Below are positions 27,086-36,401 of a stretch of 64,000 nt of DNA, one piece after another. The notes beneath the pieces were generated by a model. The model worked only from the letters and a program-made list of their open reading frames with translations. It made no database searches and was not told where the DNA came from. How positions within the stretch are numbered: position 1 is the stretch's first letter; every line of letters begins with the position of its first letter. Made by a program: the position numbers and the translations under genes. This DNA comes from Akkermansia muciniphila (GTDB taxonomy: Bacteria > Verrucomicrobiota > Verrucomicrobiia > Verrucomicrobiales > Akkermansiaceae), in contig CAMCIC010000011.1 in assembly GCA_945874895.1 (NCBI GenBank), forward strand, positions 41,535-105,534. The letters are read 5' to 3'.

Positions 27086-27718
27086 TCATGCCTCTGCCCG
27101 GCGGTGCCAAAACGATGCGAAGGACCACAGCATGGCGGGAACGGCAAAACTCAGCACCAAGGTAAGCACGGGGCGATCATGACCCGTAGCGCCGATCCAA
27201 GAAAAAAGCACTGCCATCGGCAAGCTACCACAGCAGAGCGATACAAAAAAAGCAGACCATGGCATGCGCAAAAGCCCTGCCGTGACCGAGAGTGCTTCTG
27301 GGAGAATTGGCACGGCACGTGAGAGCGCGATGATCCAACCTCCACCGCTCATGCACAAGCGTCGCCCACGATCAAAATCTTTTTCTCCCAGAAACCGGCG
27401 CGAAAATGTTTCCGGACAAAGGCGTCCGATGCCATAGCCTGTCATTCCGGCACAGATCGAGCCTATGAACCCCAGCGCAGCTCCAGTCCATGTCCCATAG
27501 AGGTAGCCCAGGGCTGACATCACCACCGTGTTGGGAACGGGGAATACGAGATCCAGGATCAAAAGAATCACTCCCGTCAAGCCGGCAGACACACCGTAGC
27601 CTTGCAAAAATACGCTCACCGATTGAACGTTGGTCCACTGTGCCCAGTGCCCACCCCAGATGACCCATATCATCAGAATTCCTAGAGAAACCGATGCGAT
27701 CCATGCTAGCAATCTCAC
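27086..27718 (-). CDS. TVP38/TMEM64 (VTT domain) membrane protein
   Basis: A 210-residue integral membrane protein of the DedA/VTT superfamily. Features: an N-terminal helix (LLAWIASVSLGILMIWVIWG), the conserved LDLVFPVPNTVVMSALGYLYGTWTGA loop in two parts at about 60-85, GFIGSICAGMTGYGIGRL, and the C-terminal half with GGWIIALSRAVPILPEALSVTAGLLRMP, again split around the conserved arginine and re-entrant loop. VTT proteins act in lipid scrambling or membrane homeostasis; the exact function here is unknown. The start is a GTG that lies within a hairpin (27716-27738). It sits between alr and pstB on the same strand. Confidence 0.85.
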   Translation of the reverse strand: MRLLAWIASVSLGILMIWVIWGGHWAQWTNVQSVSVFLQGYGVSAGLTGVILLILDLVFPVPNTVVMSALGYLYGTWTGAALGFIGSICAGMTGYGIGRLCPETFSRRFLGEKDFDRGRRLCMSGGGWIIALSRAVPILPEALSVTAGLLRMPWSAFFVSLCCGSLPMAVLFSWIGATGHDRPVLTLVLSFAVPAMLWSFASFWHRRAEA

Positions 27719-27738
27719 GGCGCACGTTTACCGCCGTG
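27716..27738 (-). promoter_or_regulatory. Hairpin covering the GTG start of the TVP38-type gene
   Basis: A perfect seven-base inverted repeat (CACGGCG / CGCCGTG) with a nine-base loop. Its distal arm contains the GTG start codon of the downstream gene on the minus strand. There is no T-run after it, so it is not a terminator. It could limit translation initiation, or could be chance in GC-rich DNA. Confidence 0.35.
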
Positions 27739-27769
27739 GGCATAGAAAATCAATTCATTCCTGAGGATT

Positions 27770-28891
27770 TTAGGTTGCCGCACCCGTGAAGCGCCGCACC
27801 ACTCTTGCGGTGATTCCTGTCAAAACATGCCATGATATGGTATCCGCTTTCTCCGCTACCTCCTGCACCGGCAGGTTCGGACCAAACAGCTCAACTTCAT
27901 CTCCTTCCATCACATCGGTGGCATCGGTGACGTCGATCATCATCTGATCCATCGTCACGCGACCCAGAACGGGAAAGTAGCGACCTCGTAAAAACACGCG
28001 CGGTGCGTGTCCAGAAACATGGCGGGGATAGCCGTCACCATATCCCATTCCGATCGTGGCCACCCTAGTGGGACGAGTGGTGACGTAACTTCTGCCATAG
28101 GAAACCCCGTGTCCCGTCGGCAGCGTGCGGATCAAGGTGACTCGCGACTTCAGGGTCATCGCAGGCCGCAATCGTGCCTGAAAAGCCGGCAGCGGGGAGA
28201 TGCCATACAGCATCAGACCAGGCCGCGCTAGATTGCATTGCAGCGGATCATAGCCCAGCAATCCCGCACTGTTGGCCAGATGTCGCCACGGAAATGCCGC
28301 CACACCACCCAGGCCCGCGATGATCTCGTTGAACTGGGAAAACTGTGCACGCGTGAATTCTTCATCCTCATCGGCGGAAGGAAGGTGCGATCCGATCCCC
28401 TCGATTTCCAATCCCGTATGCTGGCTCAGGACTTTCCATATCTCCGGCAGTTGCTCCGGGACGAATCCTCCGCGTCCCATGCCCGTGTCCACCGCAATGT
28501 GAACTCTCAGTCGCTTGCCGCAACTTTTGGCCAAGACATCGAAGTGCCGAGCCTCCTCCATCGATGAAATGCAGGGTGTCCAGTCGCGCTCTACAATTTC
28601 CTGTCTCTCTTCCGACCACGTGGCACCCAGCAGATAGATGCGGCAGCTGATGCCCGCCATCGCGATGCGTCTCGCCTCACCCACATTCGCCACTCCCAGA
28701 AAAGCCACACCTGTCTCCGCGAAAATCCGTGCCACTTCCTCGAGACCATGACCATACGCACCGGCCTTGACCACCGCCATCATCGCCATGCCCGGCCAAA
28801 TGCCCTGAGCGACATGGAGGTTGTGACGCAATGCGTCGCGATCGATTTCCGCCCATGCTCGCGGCGGTGAAATGTGCCCATGACTTGTCAC
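27770..28891 (-). CDS. alr: Alanine racemase
   Basis: PLP-dependent racemase supplying D-alanine for peptidoglycan, 373 residues. The PLP lysine motif is VVKAGAYGHG near residue 41 (Ala in place of the usual Asp after Lys), the substrate-side region is VDTGMGRGGF, HLANSAGLLGYDP, LARPGLMLYG, and the second catalytic base (Tyr) is in GHGVSYGRSYVTTRP near 262; GMGYGDGYPR follows, and DQMMIDVTD near 315 is the C-terminal beta-domain motif. Length is normal. It lies 51 bases upstream of the TVP38-type gene on the same strand. Its product feeds Ddl, encoded at 2.9 kb. Confidence 0.95.
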   Translation of the reverse strand: MTSHGHISPPRAWAEIDRDALRHNLHVAQGIWPGMAMMAVVKAGAYGHGLEEVARIFAETGVAFLGVANVGEARRIAMAGISCRIYLLGATWSEERQEIVERDWTPCISSMEEARHFDVLAKSCGKRLRVHIAVDTGMGRGGFVPEQLPEIWKVLSQHTGLEIEGIGSHLPSADEDEEFTRAQFSQFNEIIAGLGGVAAFPWRHLANSAGLLGYDPLQCNLARPGLMLYGISPLPAFQARLRPAMTLKSRVTLIRTLPTGHGVSYGRSYVTTRPTRVATIGMGYGDGYPRHVSGHAPRVFLRGRYFPVLGRVTMDQMMIDVTDATDVMEGDEVELFGPNLPVQEVAEKADTISWHVLTGITARVVRRFTGAAT

Positions 28892-29174
28892 GTGCCCAGC
28901 TTAGCGCAGAGCCCCTTGGTGACAAGAGCAGAAGCGTGATTTCATCAGATGCCCGCCCAAGGATCCCCGCCGCGCCCCCACTAGGATATCAGATCCTGAT
29001 CCTGACCGATCGAGAAACATCCATCCAAAAAAACGTAGCAAAATACAAAATATCCGTTTTCCTATAACCAAATGTTCTTGACGATCCGAGCCAGAATCGC
29101 AAGGTTCTTTGTAGATCCTTTGTCAGTCTTTCCTTTCTCTTTGATCGGATCACCAGATCTGCCAGCCATTCTCC
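28892..29174. other. Divergent intergenic region between alr and the DUF2075 helicase gene
   Basis: This 283-base region separates two divergently read genes. It is richer in A and T than its neighbours around 29020-29070 (runs CCAAAAAAACG, AAAATACAAAATATCC) and contains several GATC-rich short words (28986-29010 and 29081-29140). I see no convincing paired -35/-10 boxes, no terminator and no coding potential. The compositional change fits a boundary upstream of an acquired gene. Confidence 0.4.
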
Positions 29175-31568
29175 ATGATTGTCTACCTCGCTACCAAAGC
29201 TGACTTTCGCGCGGACATCCTCTCCAATCGGATCGAGGAAAAGATTCACGACTCGTTCCAAGGCGTCATCGGAAAATCGGTGGGCGCAAGCGAGCTTGGA
29301 TCCTGGAGAAACTCACTGCCGTTTATGGATCGGATTTTGGAGGATCCGGACATTCCCCATGACATCGGTGTCGCAATTGAATTCAACATTCCGCAGACGG
29401 GCAAGCGGATCGACATGATCCTTACTGGCACCAATCACGATCGTCAGCGCACGGCTGTTATCGTTGAACTCAAGCAATGGCAGAAAGCCGAGGCAACCCG
29501 TAAGGACGCCATCGTTAGCACTTTCGTCGGTGGGCGGGACCGAGAGGTGAGCCACCCGTCCTATCAAGCTTGGTCCTATGCGATGTTCATCGAGGATTTT
29601 AACGAAACCGTGCGCCTCGATCCCATCCATCTGCGCCCCTGCGCCTATCTGCACAACTGCGAATCTGGTTCCGTCATCCACTCTCCGTTTTACGCCGCGC
29701 ATACCAAGGCCGCGCCAGCTTTCCTCAAGGACGACGCGTTGAAACTTCGCGAATTCATCAAGGCCCATGTGAAATACGGCGACAAGGGTGAGACCATGTA
29801 TCGCATTCGCGATGGCAGGATTCGCCCTTCAAAAAGCCTCGCTGACCACCTCGCTTCGATGATTCAGGGCAACCGCGAGTTCTACCTCATTGACGAACAG
29901 AAGCTCGTCTACGAATCCGCCCTCGCTCTTGCCCTCGCTTCCTCCCCGAAAGACAAAAACGTTCTCATTGTCAACGGCGGTCCTGGCACAGGAAAAACCG
30001 TCGTCGCTATCAATCTTCTCGTCGAACTGACCAACCGTGACCTAGCGAGCAAATACGTGACCAAGAACAGTGCGCCCCGCGCCGTCTACGAGGCGAAGCT
30101 CACTCAAACCCTCAAGAAATCCCGCATTTCCAATCTGTTCGTCGGATCAGGAGCCTTCACCGAAACACTCCCCAATACCTTTGGCGGACTCATCGTCGAT
30201 GAAGCACACCGCCTCAACGAGAAGTCTGGCCTCTTCAGCAATCTCGGAGAGAACCAAATCAAGGAACTGATCAATGCCTCTACCTTCACCGTCTTCTTCC
30301 TCGATGAAGACCAACGCATCCATTGGAAGGATATCGGCGATCCATCCAAAATCCGCGCATGGGCGCAATCGCTCGGCGCGACCGTCACGGAAATGAATCT
30401 CGTTTCGCAGTTTCGTTGCAATGGATCGGACGGCTACCTTGCATGGGTTGATCACGTGTTGCAGGTTCGCGAAACGGCCAACATCACACTCGAAGGTTCG
30501 AACTACGAATTTATGGTTTGTGAGTCTGCCACAGAACTCAGAGAACTCATCGAGAGGCGTAACCAAACGAACAATCGTTCTCGTATGGTTGCTGGCTATT
30601 GTTGGGACTGGATTTCTAAGCAGGAACCTAGCGCCTACGACTTTACGCTCGATGGTGGAGCCTTCAAGGCGAAGTGGAACCTCAGCGAACAAGGGGCTCT
30701 TTGGATTATTAAACCTGATTCTGTTCGCGAGATCGGTTGCATCCACACCTGCCAAGGTCTGGAACTCGACTATGTTGGCGTGATCATCGGCCCTGATTTG
30801 ATCGTTCGCAATGGCAAGGTCGTGACTAATGGCGCCAAGCGATCTTCTGGCGATTCCTCCATCAAGGGCTACAAAGGCCTGCTCAAAACGGACCCTGCCG
30901 CCGCCAACGCTAAAGCTGATCTTATCATCAAAAATACCTACCGCACATTGATGACGAGAGGAACGAAAGGCTGCTACGTTTACTCCACGGATCCCGAGAC
31001 CAATGACTATCTCCAAACCCAAGGTGTGGGTGCGCTGTTGCCTAAATTCGAGGAACTTGAAACATCAGTAGAACCTCCCGCATATCCATTCCCCATTTTA
31101 TCGCCCGAAGAGGCAGTCAATTGCCCGAATGCGGTTCCCATCTTTGACATCAAGATCGCCGCAGGTGAATTCAGCAGGGAACAGTGGCTGCAAGATTGCC
31201 AATATGCCGAACTGCCAGATCATTTCACCGCCAAACCTGGTTTCTTCATCGCCCAAGTCATCGGCGAGTCCATGAACCGGCGTATCCCCAATGGCTCTTG
31301 GTGCCTCTTCCGCCCAGCATCGGAGGGCTCGAGAAATGGGAAAGTTGTGATCGTTCAAAGCCGAGCGATTCAAGATCCTGACATGGGCGGAAACTACACA
31401 GTAAAGATCTACCGAAGTGAGAAAGCCCAGACGGAAGACTCTTGGGTTCATCAAAAAATTCGACTGGAACCGGATTCGCTTAGTTTCGATTTTATGCCTA
31501 TCATCTTAGAAGCTGATGCGGAAAATGAACTGCGGGTAGTAGGAGAATTTCTCTCCATCATTCGATGA
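29175..31568 (+). CDS. Fused nuclease / DUF2075 SF1 helicase / S24-peptidase-like protein
   Basis: A 797-residue protein with three recognisable parts. (1) N-terminal PD-(D/E)XK-like nuclease: RIDMILTG (Asp about 77) and AVIVELKQW (ExK about 95-97). (2) DUF2075/Schlafen-type superfamily 1 helicase: Walker A NGGPGTGKTVVA (about 266), Walker B IVDEAHRLN (about 340), FFLDEDQRI, SQFRCNGSDGYL (about 412), IHTCQGLELDYVGVIIGP (about 523) and NTYRTLMTRGTKGCYVYS (about 588). (3) C-terminal LexA/S24-like domain: VIGESMNRRIPNGSWCLF with the serine after Glu (about 700) and NYTVKIYR with the candidate lysine (about 743). It stands alone, divergent from alr and convergent with comM, with no obvious partner. 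A role in defence or DNA-damage response is inferred from the domains. Confidence 0.85.
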   Translation: MIVYLATKADFRADILSNRIEEKIHDSFQGVIGKSVGASELGSWRNSLPFMDRILEDPDIPHDIGVAIEFNIPQTGKRIDMILTGTNHDRQRTAVIVELKQWQKAEATRKDAIVSTFVGGRDREVSHPSYQAWSYAMFIEDFNETVRLDPIHLRPCAYLHNCESGSVIHSPFYAAHTKAAPAFLKDDALKLREFIKAHVKYGDKGETMYRIRDGRIRPSKSLADHLASMIQGNREFYLIDEQKLVYESALALALASSPKDKNVLIVNGGPGTGKTVVAINLLVELTNRDLASKYVTKNSAPRAVYEAKLTQTLKKSRISNLFVGSGAFTETLPNTFGGLIVDEAHRLNEKSGLFSNLGENQIKELINASTFTVFFLDEDQRIHWKDIGDPSKIRAWAQSLGATVTEMNLVSQFRCNGSDGYLAWVDHVLQVRETANITLEGSNYEFMVCESATELRELIERRNQTNNRSRMVAGYCWDWISKQEPSAYDFTLDGGAFKAKWNLSEQGALWIIKPDSVREIGCIHTCQGLELDYVGVIIGPDLIVRNGKVVTNGAKRSSGDSSIKGYKGLLKTDPAAANAKADLIIKNTYRTLMTRGTKGCYVYSTDPETNDYLQTQGVGALLPKFEELETSVEPPAYPFPILSPEEAVNCPNAVPIFDIKIAAGEFSREQWLQDCQYAELPDHFTAKPGFFIAQVIGESMNRRIPNGSWCLFRPASEGSRNGKVVIVQSRAIQDPDMGGNYTVKIYRSEKAQTEDSWVHQKIRLEPDSLSFDFMPIILEADAENELRVVGEFLSIIR

Positions 31569-31726
31569 GAACAAAAGGACTTTTGATATGAAGGCCCAAG
31601 ATCTTAGGAGGGAGAACTCTTCCGTTGTTAGGATCTCTTGTTCCATTGACATATTTTTTATGTGATTTTCACGATTGATGATTTTGCGAATTTCCCGAGG
31701 ATGAAACAGCTTCCCTAAATCATCGT

Positions 31727-33262
31727 TTACGAAAACAACTTCCGATCCAGCGAACGATACTGGATCGCCTCGAGGATGTGTTCGCTTTGGATCTTCTCAC
31801 ATCCAGCGAGGTCGGCGATGGTTCTCGCGACCTTGAGGATGCGGTCGTGGGCGCGGGCGGAGAAATTCATCGATTCCATCGCATGCTCGAGATAGTTCGT
31901 GCTGGTAGCATCGAGCATGCAGTGCTCGCGCACGAGCTTAGCGGACATGGCGGCGTTGGTGGACACTCCCTTGTTTTTTTGAAAACGCTGTGTCTGCAAC
32001 GCGCGCGCGGCCGAGACGCGACTGCGGATGGTGGCCGACTTTTCGCCGAGCTCGGTGGCGGAGAGCTCTTTGAAATCGACCAAGGGCACTTCCACGTGGA
32101 TGTCGATGCGGTCGAGCAGCGGGCCGGAAATTTTTTGGCGGTATTTTTCAATCGCTCTCGAGCCACACCGGCATTCGCGTTTGGCATCGCCATAGTAGCC
32201 GCAGGGGCAGGGGTTCATCGCGGCGACGAGCATAAAACGCGAGGGAAACGTCAGCGAGCCAGCGGCGCGGGAAATGGTGACGTGACCATCTTCCAGAGGT
32301 TGGCGCATCACCTCTAGAGTTTGTCGGCGGAACTCGGGAAGTTCGTCCAGAAACAGCAGACCGTGATGCGAGAGTGAGACCTCGCCCGGGCCAGGATTGG
32401 TGCCGCCGCCGAGCAGCCCGGCATCGGAAATCGTATGGTGCGGTGCACGGTAAGGGCGGGTGGTGATGAAAGAGCGCTTGGGGTCCAAGTAGCCAGCGAT
32501 GGAGTGAATTTTGGTAGTTTCGATCGCTTCCTCCTCGCTCATGTCCGGTAGGATGCTGGGCAGGCGCTTCGCAAGCATAGACTTGCCGGTGCCTGGGGGG
32601 CCTACCATGAGAATGTTGTGTCCGCCCGTAGCGGCGATTTCCAAGGCTCGCTTTACCTGATACTGGCCTTTGACTTCCTCAAAATCGACATCGTAGTGTC
32701 GGTGTGCTTCAAAAAATGCGTGCCGATCAATGACGCAGGGCGCCAGCGGTTCCAATCCTGCGAGGAAATTCCAGGTTTGGTGCAGGGAGTCTACGCCGTA
32801 GACCTCGATGCCTTCGACAATGGCTGCCTCGGGTGCGTTTGCTGATGGAACGATCAGGCGCTTTTTCCCTCTCGCTCGGGCTTCCAGCGCGATGGGTAGC
32901 GCGCCTTTGATGGCTCTCACCGTGCCATCCAGCGCGAGTTCTCCGACGACATAGCAATCATCCGCGGGCAAGGCCAACTCCGCGCAGGCCGATGCCATCG
33001 CCAGTGCGATCGGTAAGTCGAATGATGGCCCTTCTTTTTTCAAATCGGCGGGCGCGAGGTTTACGGTCTTACTGCCATCAGCGAAGGGCAGTGCCGAAGC
33101 GAGGATGGAAGAGGTCACGCGCTGGATGGATTCGCGCACTGCGGCATCGGGTAAGCCCACCACATAGATCTGCGGTTTTTCCGAGCCCCAGGCATTTACC
33201 TCCACTTCCACCTCGAGGGCATCGACCCCACGCAACGCAGCTGAATAGATTCGAGTAATCAT
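31727..33262 (-). CDS. comM: YifB/ComM family Mg-chelatase-like AAA+ ATPase
   Basis: Hexameric AAA+ helicase that in Vibrio promotes branch migration during integration of transforming DNA. From the ATG at 33262 the protein has 511 residues and begins with the family-typical [20 protein letters not shown]. It has the N-terminal ChlI domain ([17 protein letters not shown]), Walker [14 protein letters not shown] (about 213), Walker [11 protein letters not shown] (about 292), [17 protein letters not shown], the [17 protein letters not shown] segment and [20 protein letters not shown], all specific to YifB. The cysteines of CPCGYYGD and CRCG form the zinc-like motif of the family. Frame extension to 33337 is rejected because conservation starts at 33262. 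Confidence 0.94.
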   Translation of the reverse strand: MITRIYSAALRGVDALEVEVEVNAWGSEKPQIYVVGLPDAAVRESIQRVTSSILASALPFADGSKTVNLAPADLKKEGPSFDLPIALAMASACAELALPADDCYVVGELALDGTVRAIKGALPIALEARARGKKRLIVPSANAPEAAIVEGIEVYGVDSLHQTWNFLAGLEPLAPCVIDRHAFFEAHRHYDVDFEEVKGQYQVKRALEIAATGGHNILMVGPPGTGKSMLAKRLPSILPDMSEEEAIETTKIHSIAGYLDPKRSFITTRPYRAPHHTISDAGLLGGGTNPGPGEVSLSHHGLLFLDELPEFRRQTLEVMRQPLEDGHVTISRAAGSLTFPSRFMLVAAMNPCPCGYYGDAKRECRCGSRAIEKYRQKISGPLLDRIDIHVEVPLVDFKELSATELGEKSATIRSRVSAARALQTQRFQKNKGVSTNAAMSAKLVREHCMLDATSTNYLEHAMESMNFSARAHDRILKVARTIADLAGCEKIQSEHILEAIQYRSLDRKLFS

Positions 33263-33592
33263 CTGAACAGTGGAAAATTGCCGAATATTCTTCGCCTTGA
33301 CAATCATCTTTTGCGGGATCGACGTCATTTTCTGCATGAAACATTTTCATCAGAGAGACAAAATGTCCCAATTGCGCCATTTCGATGTGGTCAAAAGGGG
33401 TCGAACTTGTGCGAATTTTCTTGATAAACAAGCAAATAGAATGCTCGGCGCCGCTTTAGGAATTGGGCATGAAACGTGCTTATCTTCACAGGCAACCAAA
33501 TATCGGCAAATGCGTCATTGCAATTTCGGATTGATCGAATACAGTGATGTATCAAGTCGTAGCAACCTCAACTACCAAATTAGGAGAATACC
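33263..33592. other. Long divergent intergenic region between comM and the sigma factor gene
   Basis: 330 bases with no convincing gene. The part next to the sigma gene ends with a good ribosome-binding site (AGGAGA at 33582-33587, seven bases before the ATG). Short symmetric words such as TTGAT...ATCAA around 33532-33560 are present but no promoter can be assigned with confidence. The region may hold promoters for both genes and a long leader of the sigma factor transcript. Confidence 0.4.
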
Positions 33593-34447
33593 ATGGCATC
33601 AGAATTCGACAGCAGTATGAAGGCTTACATGAAGGAGATTGCAAAAACTCCGCTCCTCACATTAGAGGATGAAATCAAGTTAGCCAAAAAAATCAAAAAA
33701 GGCGATCAGGCCGCGCGTAACACGATGATTCAGGCGAACCTGCGATTGGTGGTCAAGATCGCGCAGGATTATTCGGGTTACGGCATGCCAGTATCCGATC
33801 TGATTTCCGAGGGGAACATCGGTCTGATGAAGGCCGTCGATCGTTTTGATCCTGTGAAAGGTGGCAAGCTCAGCACCTATGCCGCGTGGTGGATCAAACA
33901 ATCGATCAAGCGTGCACTGGCCAATCAGAGCAAAACCATACGCCTGCCCGTGCACATGGTCGACAAGATCGCCAAACTCCGTCGCATCACCGCCATGCTC
34001 ACCGAGGCCTACGGTCGCGAACCCTCCGATGAGGAATTGGCCGAAGAAACCGGCATTCCCCGCCGCAAGCTCGCGATGCTGAAGCAAGCCTCGCAGCGCC
34101 CCACCTCGCTGGATGCTCCCATCAATGAGGGCGAGACCACGAACTACGGCGAAATCATCGGCGATGAAAAAGCATCCAACCCGCTGGATTTGCTTTCCGA
34201 CAAAAATCTTCACGACAATCTGGATGGTCTGCTCACCGTGCTCGACAGCCGTGAGCGTGCGATCATCGATGAGCGCTTCGGTCTCACTGGCAAACGTCCG
34301 TTGACCTTGGAAGAGGTGGGTCGCGAGTTCGGTGTCACCCGCGAGCGCATTCGCCAGCTCCAAAACAGTGCCTTGACTAAAATGCGCAATGCTCTGCGAA
34401 AGAAAGACAAGCCTATGTCCAGCACGCTTGATAGCGAATGGGCTTAA
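33593..34447 (+). CDS. RNA polymerase sigma factor, sigma-70 group 2 (RpoD/RpoS/HrdB-like)
   Basis: A 284-residue sigma factor with regions 1.2 to 4.2 but no region 1.1, hence shorter than a primary RpoD. Region 1.2 is SMKAYMKEIAKTPLLTLEDE; region 2 includes NLRLVVKIAQDYSGYGMPVSDLI and the -10 recognition segment FSTYAAWWIKQSIKRA-like KLSTYAAWWIKQSIKRALAN; region 3 is RLPVHMVDKIAKLRR; region 4.2 is TLEEVGREFGVTRERIRQLQ with the helix-turn-helix. It may be the principal factor of the cell or a stationary-phase type paralogue; a full-length RpoD is not in the window. Strong ribosome-binding site and dedicated terminator make it a single-gene unit. Confidence 0.94.
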   Translation: MASEFDSSMKAYMKEIAKTPLLTLEDEIKLAKKIKKGDQAARNTMIQANLRLVVKIAQDYSGYGMPVSDLISEGNIGLMKAVDRFDPVKGGKLSTYAAWWIKQSIKRALANQSKTIRLPVHMVDKIAKLRRITAMLTEAYGREPSDEELAEETGIPRRKLAMLKQASQRPTSLDAPINEGETTNYGEIIGDEKASNPLDLLSDKNLHDNLDGLLTVLDSRERAIIDERFGLTGKRPLTLEEVGREFGVTRERIRQLQNSALTKMRNALRKKDKPMSSTLDSEWA

Positions 34448-34470
34448 TGCTGAGCGACTTTCCCAAAAAA

Positions 34471-34499
34471 CGCCCGCGGTCAGCTGCGGGCGTTTTTTT
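34471..34499 (+). terminator. Rho-independent terminator after the sigma factor gene
   Basis: A perfect seven-base GC-rich stem (CGCCCGC / GCGGGCG) with an eight-base loop, preceded by six A and followed by seven T residues. It begins 23 bases after the sigma stop codon. The A-run and T-run extend the stem and could let it work in both directions. Confidence 0.95.
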
Positions 34500-34593
34500 A
34501 TTTCTAGCGGATGGCTGTTTCTTGTAGGATCCCTGCGGCAAATGGGATTCATGTCAGCCGCTCGTTTTTCCCCGTTCTAACAAATTCCCTACC

Positions 34594-35106
34594 GTGAACA
34601 AATCCATGCTGTTTTTCATCGTGCCTTTCTGCTCCGTTTTTATCCTCGTCGGAGGGTGGTTGACCGTTTCGAGCGTGAGAAAAATCGTCCAAGGCATCAC
34701 GGCGCAACATTGGCCCACGACGACTGGGCGACTCACCCATGTGGAAAGCAAGATCTCCCGGGACTCGGAGGGTTCGAGCAGAGAAATCGAGGTCGCCTAT
34801 TCTTACACAATCAACGGACAAACCTACGATGGGAATGTCATCCATCCCTCTTACACAAATTCCAGCTTCGAAGAAGCGCATGCTCTGCTGGAAGCAAAAC
34901 TTGCCTCCGGAAAAGCGGTGGAAGTCTATTATGATCCCGCGAATCCAACGCGGTCCATGCTTTCGACAGGCTTCTATTCGATCAGTCTGGCTATGGTATT
35001 CGGAGGTCTGATTTTTTTAGGTGCAGGCTTGGGATTCCTCGGAACCTTTTGGTTCGCCATGACTGGGAAAACCAGCTTCGCCGATGGCATCACAATCTTG
35101 CCATGA
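34594..35106 (+). CDS. DUF3592 family membrane protein
   Basis: A 170-residue protein with a GTG start, an N-terminal transmembrane helix (FFIVPFCSVFILVGGWLTV), a soluble beta-rich domain (WPTTTGRLTHVESK, VAYSYTINGQTYDGN, VEVYYDPANPTRSML) and a C-terminal hydrophobic hairpin (ISLAMVFGGLIFLGAGLGFL). This is the standard DUF3592 plan; the YDPxNPxxS motif is characteristic. Function is unknown for the family. An alternative ATG lies four codons downstream. It is a single plus-strand gene, convergent with fabV. Confidence 0.85.
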   Translation: MNKSMLFFIVPFCSVFILVGGWLTVSSVRKIVQGITAQHWPTTTGRLTHVESKISRDSEGSSREIEVAYSYTINGQTYDGNVIHPSYTNSSFEEAHALLEAKLASGKAVEVYYDPANPTRSMLSTGFYSISLAMVFGGLIFLGAGLGFLGTFWFAMTGKTSFADGITILP

Positions 35107-35156
35107 AATACGCCAAGCCCGCTGCCCAGCAGTAGGGGGAGTCACAGTCTCATCGA

Positions 35157-36347
35157 TCACAGAAGCGATGGGACCGCGACGTTCGGGTCGGTGTCGGCGG
35201 CGTAATTGACACCGGCGAGGCCGAAGCCAAAGAGGCGGAGGAAGCTGGTTTGGTAGCCCTCGAAGTCGGCAAGCTCGGCGAGGTTCTCGGTGGAGACAGT
35301 CTTCCAGCGCTCGGCGACGAGGGATTGCACAGCGGGGGCCATTTCCCAGTCGTCCACTCGGATGCGTCCGGTATCATCGGGTTGTGGGTTGCCGTTATAC
35401 ATGCGATCGCGGAAGAGGCGGTCCATTTGTTCGATGGTATCCTCGTGCGTGCCCTCGGCCTTCATGACTTTGTAGAGCAGGGAAATGTAGAGAGGCACCA
35501 CGGGAATCGCGGAGCTGGCTTGGGTGACGAGCGCTTTGTTCACGGAAACCCAGGCCTTGCCGTTGAGCGGGGCGAGTTTTTCATCGAGGGCGCGTTGGGC
35601 GCGTTCCACGTCTTCCTTTGCGGCGCCGATGGTGCCATTTTTGTAGATGGGCCAAGTGAGCTCGGGGCCGATGTAGGAGTAGGCCACGGTCTGCGTGCCG
35701 GGAGCGATGAGGTTTTCCGCCAGCAGGGCATCGATCCACATTTCCCAGTCCTCACCGCCCATGACGGCAACGGTGTTTTTGATATCATCGCCCTCGGCGG
35801 GATTGATGGTCACCTCATCGACCACACCACTGGTGGTATTGAGATTTTTGTTGGTGTAGGGCTTGCCGATGGATTTGAGCACGGACTTGAAAACCTCGCC
35901 GGTATTCGGATCGGTGCGGCGCGGGGAGGCCAGGCTGTATACGATGCAATCGACTTGACCCCAGTCGGCCTTGATGGCGGCGCAGACTTGTGCCTTCATT
36001 TCGTTAGAAAAGGCATCGCCATTGAATGAGCGGGCGTAAAGACCCTCGGTGGCAGCGGCTTTTTCGAAAGCGGCGGAGTTGTACCAGCCAGCGGTGCCGC
36101 AGCGATCGGACTCGGCAGGTTTTTCGAAAAACACGCCCATGGTGGCGGCGCCGGAGCCGAAGGCGGCGGCGATGCGGGAGGACAGGCCGTAGCCGGTAGA
36201 GGATCCGATCACGAGCACTTTTTTCGGACCGTTGGCGATGGGGCCACGGCTTTTTACGACGGCGATTTGTTCGGCGACGTGGGCGGCGCAGCCTTCGGGA
36301 TGAGCGGTGGTGCAGATGAATCCGCGGATTTTCGGAGCGATGATCAT
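35157..36347 (-). CDS. fabV: Trans-2-enoyl-ACP reductase FabV
   Basis: NADH-dependent enoyl-ACP/CoA reductase of the last step in fatty-acid elongation, 396 residues. FabV features: PKIRGFICTTAHPEGCAAHV at the N-terminus, the Rossmann motif VLVIGSSTGYGLSSRIAAAFG, FEKPAESDRCGTAGWYNSAAF in two parts, IVYSLASPRRTDPNTGEVF, and the catalytic region TVAYSYIGPELTWPIYKNGTIG with the tyrosines and lysines of the active site; C-terminal EMDRLFRDRMY-like segment QMDRLFRDRMYNG. Length agrees with the family. In other bacteria FabV is a triclosan-refractory isozyme of FabI. It lies 54 bases downstream of the ACT-domain gene on the same strand, a grouping without obvious metabolic logic. Confidence 0.95.
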   Translation of the reverse strand: MIIAPKIRGFICTTAHPEGCAAHVAEQIAVVKSRGPIANGPKKVLVIGSSTGYGLSSRIAAAFGSGAATMGVFFEKPAESDRCGTAGWYNSAAFEKAAATEGLYARSFNGDAFSNEMKAQVCAAIKADWGQVDCIVYSLASPRRTDPNTGEVFKSVLKSIGKPYTNKNLNTTSGVVDEVTINPAEGDDIKNTVAVMGGEDWEMWIDALLAENLIAPGTQTVAYSYIGPELTWPIYKNGTIGAAKEDVERAQRALDEKLAPLNGKAWVSVNKALVTQASSAIPVVPLYISLLYKVMKAEGTHEDTIEQMDRLFRDRMYNGNPQPDDTGRIRVDDWEMAPAVQSLVAERWKTVSTENLAELADFEGYQTSFLRLFGFGLAGVNYAADTDPNVAVPSLL

Positions 36348-36401
36348 GAGGCGTTAAGTTTGGAAGTTTTTAGGCAGGCTGGCAATGCTGATTTGATTCG
36401 A

